64,000 nucleotides of DNA from Scatophagus argus (GCF_020382885.2 NC_058497.1:17662330-17726329); one strand, 5' to 3'. Shown: positions 1-10,800, counted from the first letter of the stretch. The notes: generated from the letters alone by a model not told the origin. Program-made: numbers and translations.

Positions 1-9
1 TTTTTTCAG

Positions 10-908
10 ATTCTCCTGATTGTTTCCCTTGCCCCAAGGAGTTCTGGCCTAATGCAGAGAGAGACTCTTGTCTCCCCAAACCTGTAGAGTTTCTGTCCTT
101 TGACGAGGTCCTAGGAATCATCCTGGCTGCATTCTCAGTTGCTGGTGCCTGTCTTGCCATTATAACAGCGGCTGTGTTCTTTCGTCACAGGACATCCCCG
201 ATTGTCAGGGCCAACAACTCTGAGCTGAGCTTCCTGCTGCTCTTCTCCCTGACTCTCTGTTTCTTATGTTCATTAACTTTCATTGGAGCACCCACTAAGT
301 GGTCCTGCATGCTGCGCCACACAGCATTTGGGATCACCTTCGTCCTCTGCATCTCTTGTGTTCTTGGGAAAACAATAGTTGTGTTGATGGCCTTCAAAGC
401 TACACTCCCAGGTAGTAACGTCATGAAATGGTTTGGTCCTCCACAGCAAAGAATGACTGTGGTGTCTTTTACATTTGTTCAAGTGTTAATATGTACCATT
501 TGGTTGGTTCTTAGTCCCCCTTTTCCTATGAAAAACCTGACCACATACAAAGAGAGGATCATCCTGGAGTGTGCATTGGGCTCAGATATTGGGTTCTGGG
601 TTGTGCTCGGGTACATCGGCCTGCTGGCTGCCTTTTGCTTAGTGTTAGCTGTCTTAGCACGGAAACTACCTGATAATTTTAATGAAGCCAAGCTTATCAC
701 CTTCAGCATGTTGATATTCTGTGCAGTGTGGATCACCTTTATCCCAGCGTATGTCAGCTCTCCTGGGAAATTTACTGTGGCTGTGGAGATTTTTGCCATT
801 CTGGCCTCCAGTTTTGGTTTAATTCTATGTATATTTGCTCCAAAGTGTTTCATCATATTGTTTAAGCCGGAGAAGAACACAAAGAAACATTTAATGAACA
901 AAAATTGA
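10..908 (+). CDS. Gene A: V2R-like (OlfC) class C receptor, last exon only (3' end of a gene)
   Basis: This is the 7TM exon of a receptor whose first seven exons lie before the window. The acceptor AG is at 8-9, and the reading frame is the same as in the complete neighbours (split Asp codon, phase 1). It encodes the last three cysteines of the nine-cysteine domain ([14 protein letters not shown]), seven hydrophobic helices, the loop-3 motif [12 protein letters not shown] typical of fish V2R receptors, and a short basic tail [14 protein letters not shown]. The stop is TGA at 906-908. The length (899 nt) equals exon 8 of every complete copy. The codon for the variable loop-1 residue (297-299) is Lys. 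Its 3' flank is almost the same as that of gene G, so A and G share a recent history here. The family call is firm; membership of a complete functional gene is inferred. Confidence 0.88.
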
Positions 909-1018
909 TCTTGAAAGATCAACAGTTTTGAAGCAGTTACAGTACTTAAAGCATATGTTGTCCACATTCAACAGTTCTCACCTAGTTGCTCTAATTCCCG
1001 CTTAGTTCACAATCTGTA

Positions 1019-1024
1019 AATAAA
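1019..1024 (+). terminator. Poly(A) signal of gene A
   Basis: AATAAA about 110 nt after the stop codon. A second AATAAA lies at 1113-1118. The first is also present in the related 3' flank of gene G. Confidence 0.55.
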
Positions 1025-1343
1025 TATTTTGATTTTTCAAGGTGTGATTGTCCTGACACATTTTTTTTTTGTTATCGTTTATTTTTATTATTTTTCGAAA
1101 AAGTCATGCACTAATAAAGTCTAAATCCATCACAAAATTGTATGGTGCAGAGTTCTGTTATGACATTTTAATGAATCATTTATGATATTTCAGTGGACCA
1201 ATAAATCATGAGATTCATTTGAGAAATCAAACCCCATAGAAAGAAGCTGGATAAGTGATCAGAGCTGAAGAGAGGTGTTCTTTCTCTGATGTATGTTCAG
1301 CTGACGCAAACTAGAGGGAGGGAAACTTTGTTCTGAAACTCTG

Positions 1344-1350
1344 CATAAAA
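1344..1350 (+). promoter_or_regulatory. TATA-like box of gene B (CATAAAA)
   Basis: CATAAAA stands 49 bp before the ATG at the place where other copies have TATAAAA. It is followed by the shared motif CAGTAAACACATACAG. An E-box-like CAGCTG lies upstream near 1300. Only B and H have the C in place of the first T. Confidence 0.5.
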
Positions 1351-1392
1351 CAGTAAACACATACAGGAGGCTCACATACAGACAGTTGAGTG

Positions 1393-4300
1393 ATGGAGAT
1401 CTCAGCTGTTTTTATTGGTCTGATTCTGTCTCTGGGTCTGTGTGAGCTGAACTCAGCTACCTTGAAACAAAGGGCTGGGCTTACAGAGGATAGGAGTGGT
1501 GCTGGGGTCAGCACTGAGGTCTCTTCTGTGAAATGTGAGCTTCAGGGTACCAGTCGTCTGCCTGCATTCTCAATGGATGGAGACTATGTTATTGGGGGAG
1601 TTTTCTCTATACACCGCTACAAACAAACAACGGAGAATAACTACACCACCATGCCTGAGCCTCTAAGGTGCCCAGGGAGGTTAGTAAGAGGGAGAAATGT
1701 GGAGAATGAATGAGAATTCAGATGTTTAAAACTGTACTTATTGTATAATGTGCTTTAAGTTATCCTGCAATGAGCGGAGTATTGATAAAAACAATTTGAG
1801 TCATTCAGCTGATTAATAATCAATAGGAAATTCCTGTGAATTTTACAATGATGTCTAAAATTGTGGTGCTCTGAGAGGTTATCAGTAATGATCCAAAACT
1901 AATATTTGCGGTTCTCCTTGTGTCTTTTTAGTTCGTGAAGTGTTCTGTTTATGTGTAAATATAGACATTTACATGAGTGTCTGTGTGCAGCATTGAGGCC
2001 CGTGAACTGCGCTTCTCACGCGCAATGATCTTCGCCATCGAGGAGATTAACAACAGCTCGGAGTTGCTGCCAGGCATCAAACTCGGTTATCAGATCCATG
2101 ACTCGTGTGACGCAGTGCCGCTGGCATTGCAAGAAGCATTCGAGCTATTAAATGGTCTGGACCCGGTGTTTTACACAGGAGATGCCTGTTCACAGTTAGG
2201 TGCGGTGAAGGCCATCGTCGGTGAGTCGAGTTCCACGCCATCCATCAGCATGTCGCGCATCATGGGGGCCTTTGACATCCCTCTCGTAGGTATTTTGAGT
2301 TTCTAGGATAATATAATCCTGATATAGATCACTGGCGAGTTTTTGTTTTTTACATTAAAGAATCACACCGCTGTTTTCCTTCAGGTGAGCCACTTTGCCA
2401 CTTGTGCATGTCTGTCCGATAAGCAGCAGTTCCCGACTTTCTTCAGAACAATCCCGAGTGATCAGTTCCAGGCTGACGCGCTGGCCAAGCTGGTGAAACA
2501 CTTTGGCTGGACTTGGATAGGTGCTGTCCGCTCGGATTCGGACTATGGCAATAACGGCATGGCGACTTTCCTGCAAGCAGCCCAGAAGGAGGGGATCTGT
2601 GTGGAATACTCTGAATCTTTCTATCGGACAAACCCACGCAGCAGGATCCAGAGAGTAGCAGACGTTATCCGCAGGTTTCTACATCACTGATTGTGCTTTT
2701 CTTTCCTGTGTGACACTGACCTTCTGCACGCAAAACAACAAGTAATGTTTTGCCAAGTAAGATAAGGGATATTTTCCGGGGTTTTTTTTTTTTATCTCTC
2801 ATACTTCATTCAGAAATTGTTATGAGATAGTCCGTGACACCCAGCCTGTACATTCACCTCATCAGAAGTCTCTGTCATGTTTTTTATTTATTTATTTATT
2901 TTTCTGTTATCAATTGTGATACTTGTAGTCTCTGCTCATGTCTCTCAAGGTCAACAGCGATGGTCATTGTTGCATTTCTGGCAGCTCCAGAAATGAGATT
3001 CCTGATGGAGGTGCTGTCAGTCGAGCCTTTTCCTCCTCGCCAGTGGATCGGCAGTGAGGCCTGGGTAACCAACCAAGATATGCTGAAGTTCAGCTTTATT
3101 GCCGGAGCCGTTGGATTTGGGATTCAGCGATCTGTCATTCCAGGTCTGAGAGAATTCTTGCTGGATCTCTCTCCCACTAAAGTGGCTGCGTCTCCACTGC
3201 TTACTGAGTTCTGGGAGGAGGCATTCAACTGCAGGCTGGGAAAAAGTGAGCCAGTTATGCTGTTTTTGTCTTTTATGAAGGCCACTAATCGATGAATGAT
3301 CTCTGTTAATATGAGTTGGTTTTCATAAAGTTGAAAAAAAAAATCTGACAAAGCTAAATAGCTAAGATACAGAAAAAAACAGATGAAGGCATGTCTGTAA
3401 AATACTACAATGAAATGCGATGTAAAATAAGCTTGTTTTATGTCCCAATTTGAACAATACAGATATCCGAGTTTCTGCAGGCAGGTTGCATAACACAAAA
3501 TGACAGTAACATGAAAATAATAAACAGTAATGGATACTATTATTATATCTTTGTCAAAGCTCAAATCACCTTCTTCTGTCTCTTCTGTTTTCAGCTGCAG
3601 CCGTGGATGAGAGAGTGTGTGATGGATCTGAAGACATGCAGACGCTGCAGAGTCCATACACTGACACATCTGAGTTCCGAATCACTAACATGGTGTACAA
3701 GGCTGTTTATGCAATAGCACATGCCATTCATAATTCAGTGTGTCAGGAAACAAATTCTACAACTCAGTGTGATAAAATCACAAGGATAGAGTCCAAACAG
3801 GTTAGTCAGATCAGGTCAAGTGAATGAATGCTCCAGGGCTCTCTCTTTCACTCTAATATACCTTTTGTTGATATCACATACAAATTATTTTACATTGTCC
3901 TTTCTCTCCATCACTGTCTTACTTTGCTTCATCCTCACAGCTTCTCACTCAGCTGAAGAAAGTCAATTTTTCCCAAAATGGTTATGATGTGTCATTTGAT
4001 GCCAATGGGGATCCTGTGGCCACATATGAGCTGGTTAACTGGCAAAAGAGTGAAAGTGGCAGCACTGAGTTGGTGACAGTAGGTTTCTATGATGCATCAC
4101 TGCCAGCAGGCCAGGAGTTCAGTATCAACAGGAACCTCACCTGGATGGAAGGTAGAACACAAGTAAGCAGTGATGGGCAAAGTACACAACTGTTATACTC
4201 CTTGTCAAATATTATTCAAATCCAAGTTAAAGTTATGCAGAAAAATTCTTTCTTGGGTTACTGGTCTGCTTGTTTTTTAAATTTTTACATTTTCTTTTTG

Positions 4301-7158
4301 ATGTCCATTCATTATAATATTTTGGCTCTAATGTATTAATCGATCCTAACAATTTAGGAAAACAAGCAAACAAACTACTGAATGCAATTTTATGCTTGCC
4401 CAAACTGTGGAATAATTAGTTTGTATAATAAGCTACAACGTTTATTGAAATGCCAGTAGAAATGCAACTGGAACAAGGAACATGAGTAGTTATCACTCAG
4501 GGATGAAGGGCTGAGTTGTCTCATTGAGTAGCTAATTTCAAAATGAATTTAGCAAGTTTTTTGATACATTGCGACCCAAGCTAAATATTTCGATTACATA
4601 CAGACAGCTTTCATTCAGCTTGTTTGTATAAATTTGCTTTGAGATCATTTGGTGAGATGTGCATGTTCAAAACAAAACTGTCAGAAATGGGCGTCTTGGC
4701 TGACACAGAGCGGGGCTGAACCCCGATGTAGAGTCAAAAGGCGGGCAGGCGAGGCAGAGGTCTGAGCAAAAGTCTTTATTTTTTCTAATCAAAAAACTAA
4801 ACAAAAGCAGGCTCGCACTCACTGTGACTTGAGATCTATAAGCAAACTGTGGCAAAATAACTCCCGGCATGGCATAGTAAGACAAGGCAAAAAAGGTTTC
4901 CTGACATAAACTCACAGGCACACAAAAGTAACACTCTGACAAAGGTGGCTGGGAAGACAAGGACTAAATAGACATGACAACGAGACACAGGTGACACACA
5001 TTAGGAGGGAGAAAGCAATCAAGAAAACCAAAAGCAAAGCTACATGAAAACAGGGCACACAGGGGAAGAGACGCTTTCAAAATAAAACAGGACATGACAA
5101 AAACCTTGAACATAATACATGGAAACGACATGACAAGACAAACATGAAACATGACATGTGGATTGAAATCAAAAGACAAAGCATAACAAAAAACACCAGG
5201 CATGACAAAAACGGTGACAGATGAGCGGCTGAAGAGATAACAGATAAACATACTGCTTTCTACGTGCTGAATTGTTTATGTTTGTTGACAAGACGTATTG
5301 TTCAGTCCAATCACCAGAATAAGATGTTGGCATTTTGTGTTTCTGCAAATCACATCTTTCGGTGTGTCATCCAGACTACTGGTGTGAAAGTCATGAATCA
5401 GTAATTCAAAACAAACCACTCTGTTCAATGACTTGAGAGGAATCAGTCCTCAACTCTACTAACTCATTGACTGAGTCGCCCCTTCCTGTCTGTGTAGCGT
5501 AAACTGTTTAATCAGCACAAGAACAGGTTATCCACTACTGTGCCACTCTGACATCAGATGAATTTGTCGAAAAGTATCAAGTTAATTACTGTATTCAAGC
5601 AAGTCTCCTCCTTTCCCTGAGCTGCTTTGATACTTGTTTTAACGCTACAGTTGCTAGCCCAATCTGCAGCTGGAAGCCTGTTTGGATTCCTTGATATTGA
5701 AATGACACGTATACCATCTGAGTTGAGAAAGACACCAAGCACCACACCAATGATTGACACCAACCCACAAAGTGATATTTTTTGACACAATGTTGGGACA
5801 GGAGGAGATAGGAAATCATTCTTCACCTGCCATTACTGTCATTTCTACTACAAAAACCCAAAAATGCACTGTGCACTTGAGTGACAAGTGGTAGCTGGAG
5901 TTTACTGTGATTAGTTTAGCTCCTAACATATGGCTTTTTACTTTTGAAAGAAGAAAAGAAAATCTATCTGCTTTTTTTGCAGCTATGCTTCAGACTATAG
6001 AGTACAAGGAACCTTTTTAGAAATTGGTTCTGAATTTCTTTGTATCTATGTACAGGTGCCTGTGTCAGTGTGCAGTGACAGCTGTCCTCCAGGAACTCGT
6101 AAAGTGCTGCAGAAAGGAAAACCCATCTGCTGTTATGATTGTATACTGTGTCCTGAGGGAGAGATTAGCAATGCTACAGGTAACTTTTTGGTTCTCATGC
6201 ATGTCAACATCAAATATTCGCCCGCAAAAAGTTCATTTTGGGTCATTTTTTCTTTTCAGATTCTCCTGATTGTTTCCCTTGTCCCAAGGAGTTCTGGCCT
6301 AACGCAGAAAGAGACTCTTGTCTCCCTAAACCTGTAGAGTTTCTGTCCTTTGACGAGGTCCTAGGAATCATCCTGGCTGCATTCTCAGTTGCTGGTGCCT
6401 GTCTTGCCATTATAACAGCGGCTGTGTTCTTTCGTCACAGGACATCCCCGATTGTCAGGGCCAACAACTCTGAGCTGAGCTTCCTGCTGCTCTTCTCCCT
6501 GACTCTCTGTTTCTTATGTTCATTAACTTTCATTGGAGCACCCACTGTGTGGTCCTGCATGCTGCGCCACACAGCATTTGGGATCACCTTCGTCCTCTGC
6601 ATCTCTTGTGTTCTTGGGAAAACAATAGTTGTGTTGATGGCCTTCAAAGCTACACTCCCAGGTAGTAACGTCATGAAATGGTTTGGTCCTCCACAGCAAA
6701 GAATGACTGTGATGTCTTTTACATTTGTTCAAGTTTTAATATGTACCATTTGGTTGGTTCTTAGTCCCCCTTTTCCAATGAAAAACCTGACCACATACAA
6801 AGAGAGGATCATCCTGGAGTGTGCATTGGGCTCAGATATTGGGTTCTGGGTTGTGCTCGGGTACATCGGCCTGCTGGCTGCCTTTTGCTTAGTGTTAGCT
6901 GTCTTAGCCCGCAAACTACCTGATAATTTTAATGAAGCCAAGCTTATCACCTTCAGCATGTTGATATTCTGTGCAGTGTGGATCACCTTTATCCCAGCGT
7001 ATGTCAGCTCTCCTGGGAAATTTACTGTGGCTGTGGAGATATTTGCCATTCTGGCCTCCAGTTTTGGATTAATTCTGTGTATATTTGCTCCAAAGTGTTT
7101 CATCATATTGTTTAAACCAGAGAAAAACACAAAGAAACATTTAATGGACAAAAGTTGA
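1393..7158 (+). CDS. Gene B: V2R-like (OlfC) olfactory amino-acid receptor, 8 exons, complete
   Basis: Exons: 1393-1679, 1991-2285, 2385-2674, 2950-3245, 3595-3800, 3941-4162, 6056-6179, 6260-7158. All introns are GT-AG and the phases close (872 aa). The order is signal peptide ([15 protein letters not shown]), Venus-flytrap ligand domain to about residue 532, nine-cysteine domain, then seven helices. Residues that hold the amino-acid backbone in CaSR-type receptors are present: Ser177 (GESSST), Thr200 (SHFATC), Asp220 (IPSD), Tyr248 (DSDYG), Glu327 (GSEAW). It is probably an olfactory receptor in microvillous neurons of the nose; the ligand is unknown. Exon 1 is 8 codons shorter than in all other copies, just after the signal peptide. 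Exon 2 is of the 'FDIPL' type ([12 protein letters not shown]). Exon 4 differs at LSVEPFPP. Intron 6 (1.9 kb) carries an LTR-like repeat. Automated pipelines often call such genes 'extracellular calcium-sensing receptor-like'. Confidence 0.92.
2881..2902. repeat. Short (TTTA)n tract in intron 3 of gene B
   Basis: About five TTTA/ATTT units in intron 3, roughly 45 bp before exon 4. It is a simple repeat absent from the other copies. Confidence 0.6.
4679..5219 (-). mobile_element. Solo-LTR-like interspersed repeat in intron 6 of gene B
   Basis: About 540 bp absent from the matching intron of the other copies. It starts TGTCA and ends TGACA. Read on the minus strand it has a TATTTAG-like box, then AATAAAGACTTTTG near its end, an arrangement like an LTR. 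It is rich in CATGACA-type degenerate repeats common in fish genomes. I could not identify a clear target-site duplication or name the family. It has no coding content and looks like an old fossil. Confidence 0.45.
5391..5557 (+). promoter_or_regulatory. Intron 6 block kept between paralogs (gene B copy)
   Basis: A stretch with ATGAATCAGT, CAAACCACTCTGTTCA and CTCTACTAACTCATT that recurs in intron 6 of most copies: C about 11390-11530, D 17237-17390, E 23370-23509, G 34903-35056, H 41904-42070, and J 58877-59436 (split by an insertion). B and H keep it although the rest of their intron 6 has drifted. It could be a regulatory element or just shared ancestry. F lacks it and I keeps only a remnant, so it is not essential to every gene. 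Confidence 0.25.
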
Positions 7159-7221
7159 TCTTAAGAGATATGAGGTTTGAAAACAGTTAACATACATAAA
7201 ATATGGTTGTCCATCATACGA

Positions 7222-7470
7222 CGATCAGCCACCATATTCAAACCACTGACAGGTGAAGTGGATACCATTAATCACATTCTGTGACACACAACACCCGCCT
7301 AACATTGCAGGCCAAATAGACGACCGTGTCGTGAAGGCTCCCCCAGCTGGACAATGTACCCTGGCATGTTAATATTGGCTCAGAGATATTTCAAGGACCC
7401 CAGCAGGATTTCCCATATCCCAATCTGATCAAGAAGCTGAGGGATGCACCAGAATAAGTCGAATCCACTC
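7222..7470 (+). mobile_element. Tc1-type DNA transposon remnant downstream of gene B
   Basis: It begins with CGATCAGCCACCATATTCA and AACCACTGACAGGTGAAGTG, which matches the terminal repeat and start of a common fish Tc1 element as I recall it. It then jumps to segments resembling the 3' part of its transposase gene, around GACAATGTACCCTGGC and CCCAATCTGATCAAGAAGCTGA. Most of the transposase is deleted, so it is inactive. The same remnant follows genes C and D. Confidence 0.6.
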
Positions 7471-7472
7471 AA

Positions 7473-7478
7473 AATAAA
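7473..7478 (+). terminator. Poly(A) signal of gene B
   Basis: AATAAA about 315 nt after the stop and directly behind the Tc1 remnant. If it is used, the remnant is part of the 3' UTR. Confidence 0.45.
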
Positions 7479-7702
7479 GTCTAAAATCACAAAAAAAAAT
7501 GTTCTACTGAGTTCCTTTGTGACATTTTGATAAATTATTTCAATTATTTCAACAGCACAATAGATCTTGTGATTTATTTGTGTTAAAGCCCAACAGAAAG
7601 GGGCTGGATTACAGATCAGAACTGAATAGGGGTGTTCTCTCTCTGTGGTGTACATTCAGCTGACATGCAATGGAGGGAGGGAAACTTTGTTCTGAAGCTC
7701 TG

Positions 7703-7709
7703 TATAAAA
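7703..7709 (+). promoter_or_regulatory. TATA box of gene C
   Basis: TATAAAA 46 bp before the ATG at 7755, within a block kept upstream of C-G (AGGGAGGGAAACTTTGTTCT, then TATA, then CAGTAAACACATACAG). Normal TATA spacing would start the transcript near 7730-7735, giving a 5' UTR of only 20-25 nt. Confidence 0.6.
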
Positions 7710-7747
7710 CAGTAAACACATACAGACACATGCTCACATACAGACAC

Positions 7748-7807
7748 ATGAGTGATGGAGATCTCAGCTCTCTTTATTGGCCTGATTCTGTCTCTGGGTT
7801 TGCGTAA
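7748..7807 (+). promoter_or_regulatory. Overlapping upstream ORF at the start of gene C (19 codons)
   Basis: An ATG seven bases before the real start (ATGAGTGATGG) opens a 19-codon frame ending in TAA at 7805-7807, inside the signal-peptide coding region. Its context is weak (C at -3), so leaky scanning is expected. Equivalent frames exist in D (13935-13994), E (19694-19753), F (25990-26049) and G (31337-31396). They are absent from B, H and J. It may lower translation; that is inference. Confidence 0.35.
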
Positions 7808-10800
7808 ACTGAACTCAACTCTTGTCTTGAATGGTTCTGAGGATGCTGTGAAACAAAGGGCTGGGCTTACAGAGGATAGGAGTGGTGCTGGGGTCAGCAC
7901 TGAGGCCTCATCTGTGAAATGTAAGCTTCAGGGTACCAGTCGTCTGCCTGCATTCTCAATGGATGGTGACTACGTTATTGGAGGTGTTGTCGGAATACAC
8001 ACCAGCATGCACACAGTCACACATAACTACACCACCATGCCTGAGCCACTGAGGTGCACAGGGAGGTCAGTAAGAGGGAGAAATGGTGAATAAGGACTTT
8101 TAAATGGGGATAGAAATGTTTAACAATATATGACGTACTTACAACTAAATGCTTCAAACTCTTCTGTGTCAGTCGGAATGTTTTAAATTCTTATAGTTTG
8201 GTCAATGATAATTGTTTGGATCATGGAATCAGCACAGTTACAAGTGAGTTCAGTCATTTCAAGTGTTTTTATTTTTATTATTATTTTTTGAAATGTCTAG
8301 AATTGTGCTGGTGTTTTGATTGGATATCTTTTATGGTTTGTCGTTTCTCGTGTTGTGAATTGTACTGATTACATGTACATTTGGATAATGACACGATTGT
8401 CTGTGTGCAGCATTGAGGCCCGTGAACTGCGCTTCTCACGCGCAATGATCTTCGCCATCGAGGAGATTAACAACAGCTCGGAGCTGCTGCCAGGCATCAA
8501 ACTCGGTTATCAGATCCACGACTCGTGCGCAGCAGTGCCCGTGACGGTGCAAGTGGCATTTGAGTTTTTAAATGGTCTGGACCCGGTGTTTTACACGGGC
8601 GGTAATTGCTCACAATCAGGGATGGTAACAGCTGTCGTCGGTGAGTCTAGCTCCACGCCATCCATCAGCATGTCACGAGTCATCGGGGCCTTCAACGTTG
8701 CTCAAGTAAATATCTTGAACTTCAGTCAAAATATATTTTTGATATATATATCTAACTGTAGATTTTTTGTTTTTCACTTTGAAGAATAACCGTATTGTTT
8801 TCCTTCAGGTGAGCCACTTTGCCACTTGTGCGTGTCTGTCCGATAAGCTGCAGTTCCCGACTTTCTTCAGAACAATCCCGAGTGATCAGTTCCAGGCTGA
8901 CGCGCTGGCCAAGCTGGTGAAACACTTTGGCTGGACTTGGATAGGTGCTGTCCGCTCGGATTCGGACTATGGCAATAACGGCATGGCGACTTTCCTGCAA
9001 GCAGCCCAGAAGGAGGGGATCTGTGTGGAATACTCTGAATCTTTCCACCGTGACCACCCACGCAGCAGGATCCAGAGAGTAGCAGACGTTATCCGCAGGT
9101 TTCTGCATCACTGATTGTGCTTTTGTTTCCTGTGTGACACTGACCTTCTGCACGCAAAACAACAATGTCTTGCAAGGCATACAACAAAAGATTTTTTGTT
9201 GTTATTTCTTTTATTATGTTTCTTATTCTCATAATTGATGCAGATATTGTTATGAAACAGAGTCTGTGACACCCAAAGTGTTCATCCACCACATCAAAAA
9301 GTGTATCTCATGGCCTTTTTTCTTTCTTTCACCAGTCTTGATATTTGTTTGGTGTAATATGATGTAATCGTATCTCTTCAGGTCGACAGCAACGGTTGTT
9401 GTTGCATTTTTGGCCCCTCCAGAAATGAGGATCCTAATGGAGGAGCTGTCAGCCGAGCCCTCTCCTCCTCGTCAGTGGATCGGCAGTGAGGCCTGGCTAA
9501 CCAACAGAGACTTGCTGAAGTTCAGCTCGATTGCTGGAGCCATTGGATTTGGGATTCAGCGATCTGTCATTCCAGGTCTGAGAGAGTTCTTGCTGGATCT
9601 CTCTCCCACCAAAGTGGCTGCGTCTCCACTGCTTACTGAGTTCTGGGAGGAGGCATTCAACTGCAGGCTGGGAAAACGTGAGCCCGTTATGCTGATGTTA
9701 TTCACAATTTGGCCTTATGGTTGTGTTGTTGTGTTGATCGTTTGCTTGAGTGGAGCTTATTGTGTTAAAACGTCATCAGCTGCTTTAAGAAGCACAAATT
9801 TGTGGAAAATCAATTGATATCGAGCAAAGACTTGAGGTGGACAGAAGATGCAGCTCTGCGAATAATATTAGCTTATAACTTCATTTCAATTTTACATTCT
9901 ATGTAGATTTTGCATTAACTTGGCTGCAGTGGTTGATACTAAAACTGAAGTAATGAACACCAGCACACATTAAATTGACAGTCTTCAGACACAAAGGGAA
10001 TGAAAGATAATATTAAAAAAAAAATAATCTATTCACCATATAATTCAGACTATGATATGATGAGGTCATATTTGTTATATTTTTCAAACATAGAAACAAG
10101 TCAAGTTACTTTGTGATTATACTGGAAACATGGTGGACTGTTTTTGTTTTTATAAATGCTCTCATCATATCAGGAGGGATTTGTGTTGATATGAGTTTGT
10201 TTCCATAAAAGTTACTAAAACAAGACCTGACACAAGTTAAGACAGCTTTAAGATTTCAAGAAAAATCGATGAAGACGTGTTTGTAAAACACTGCAGTAAC
10301 ATGTGGAATAAGCATGTTTATGAACTGATCTGTACAATATAGATGTATGAGTTTCTGCAGGTACGTAACATAAAACTACAAATGAGGGACAAGAAAATAA
10401 CAAACACAGCAATTGATACTATTGTTATATCTTTGTCAAAGTTAAAGTCACCTTCTGTCTCTGTGTGTTTTCAGCTGCAGCCGTGGATGAGAGAGTGTGT
10501 GATGGATCTGAAGACATACAGACGCTCCAGAGCCAGTACACTGACACATCTCAGCTCCGAATCACTAACATGGTGTACAAGGCTGTTTATGCAATAGCAC
10601 ATGCCATTCATAATTCAGTGTGTCAGGAAACAAATTCTACAACTCAGTGTGACAAAATCACCAGGATCGAGCCCAGAGAGGTTAGTCGAAATGTACAACG
10701 AACACCCAAGTGCTCTTGCTTTCAAGAGAGACTTTTAATATAACATACCTATCTAATATACCATCACTGTCTTACTTTACTTCACCCTCACAGCTTCTCA

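Larger units (their letters stand above)
909..1392. other. Spacer between genes A and B
   Basis: Holds the 3' UTR of A, an AT-rich stretch and the promoter of B. It is nearly identical to the G-H spacer (37113-37582), which marks a duplicated A-B / G-H gene junction. No other gene is visible. Confidence 0.7.
7159..7754. other. Spacer between genes B and C
   Basis: Contains the 3' UTR of B, a Tc1 remnant, a poly(A) signal and the promoter of C. It is nearly identical to the C-D and D-E spacers, so all three arose by duplication of one unit. No other gene is visible. Confidence 0.7.

Noticed and set aside
479-967. Long antisense open frames (69-162 codons) over exon 8 in every copy
   Set aside because: They recur only because exon 8 is nearly identical in all copies. 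They lie opposite real coding sequence, have no family resemblance of their own and no promoter.
4667-5826. Antisense open frames in intron 6 of gene B
   Set aside because: Low-complexity frames in a dispersed repeat and neighbouring intron; not kept in paralogs.
6238-7158. Exon 8 as a separate single-exon receptor gene
   Set aside because: Its first codons are intron sequence before a clear acceptor. Exon 7 with a matching phase lies just upstream, and a seven-helix class C receptor needs its ligand domain.
8752-9180. Antisense open frames over exon 3 (about 100-215 codons)
   Set aside because: Same cause: they mirror the conserved, GC-rich exon 3 and run into intron sequence without any recognisable domain.
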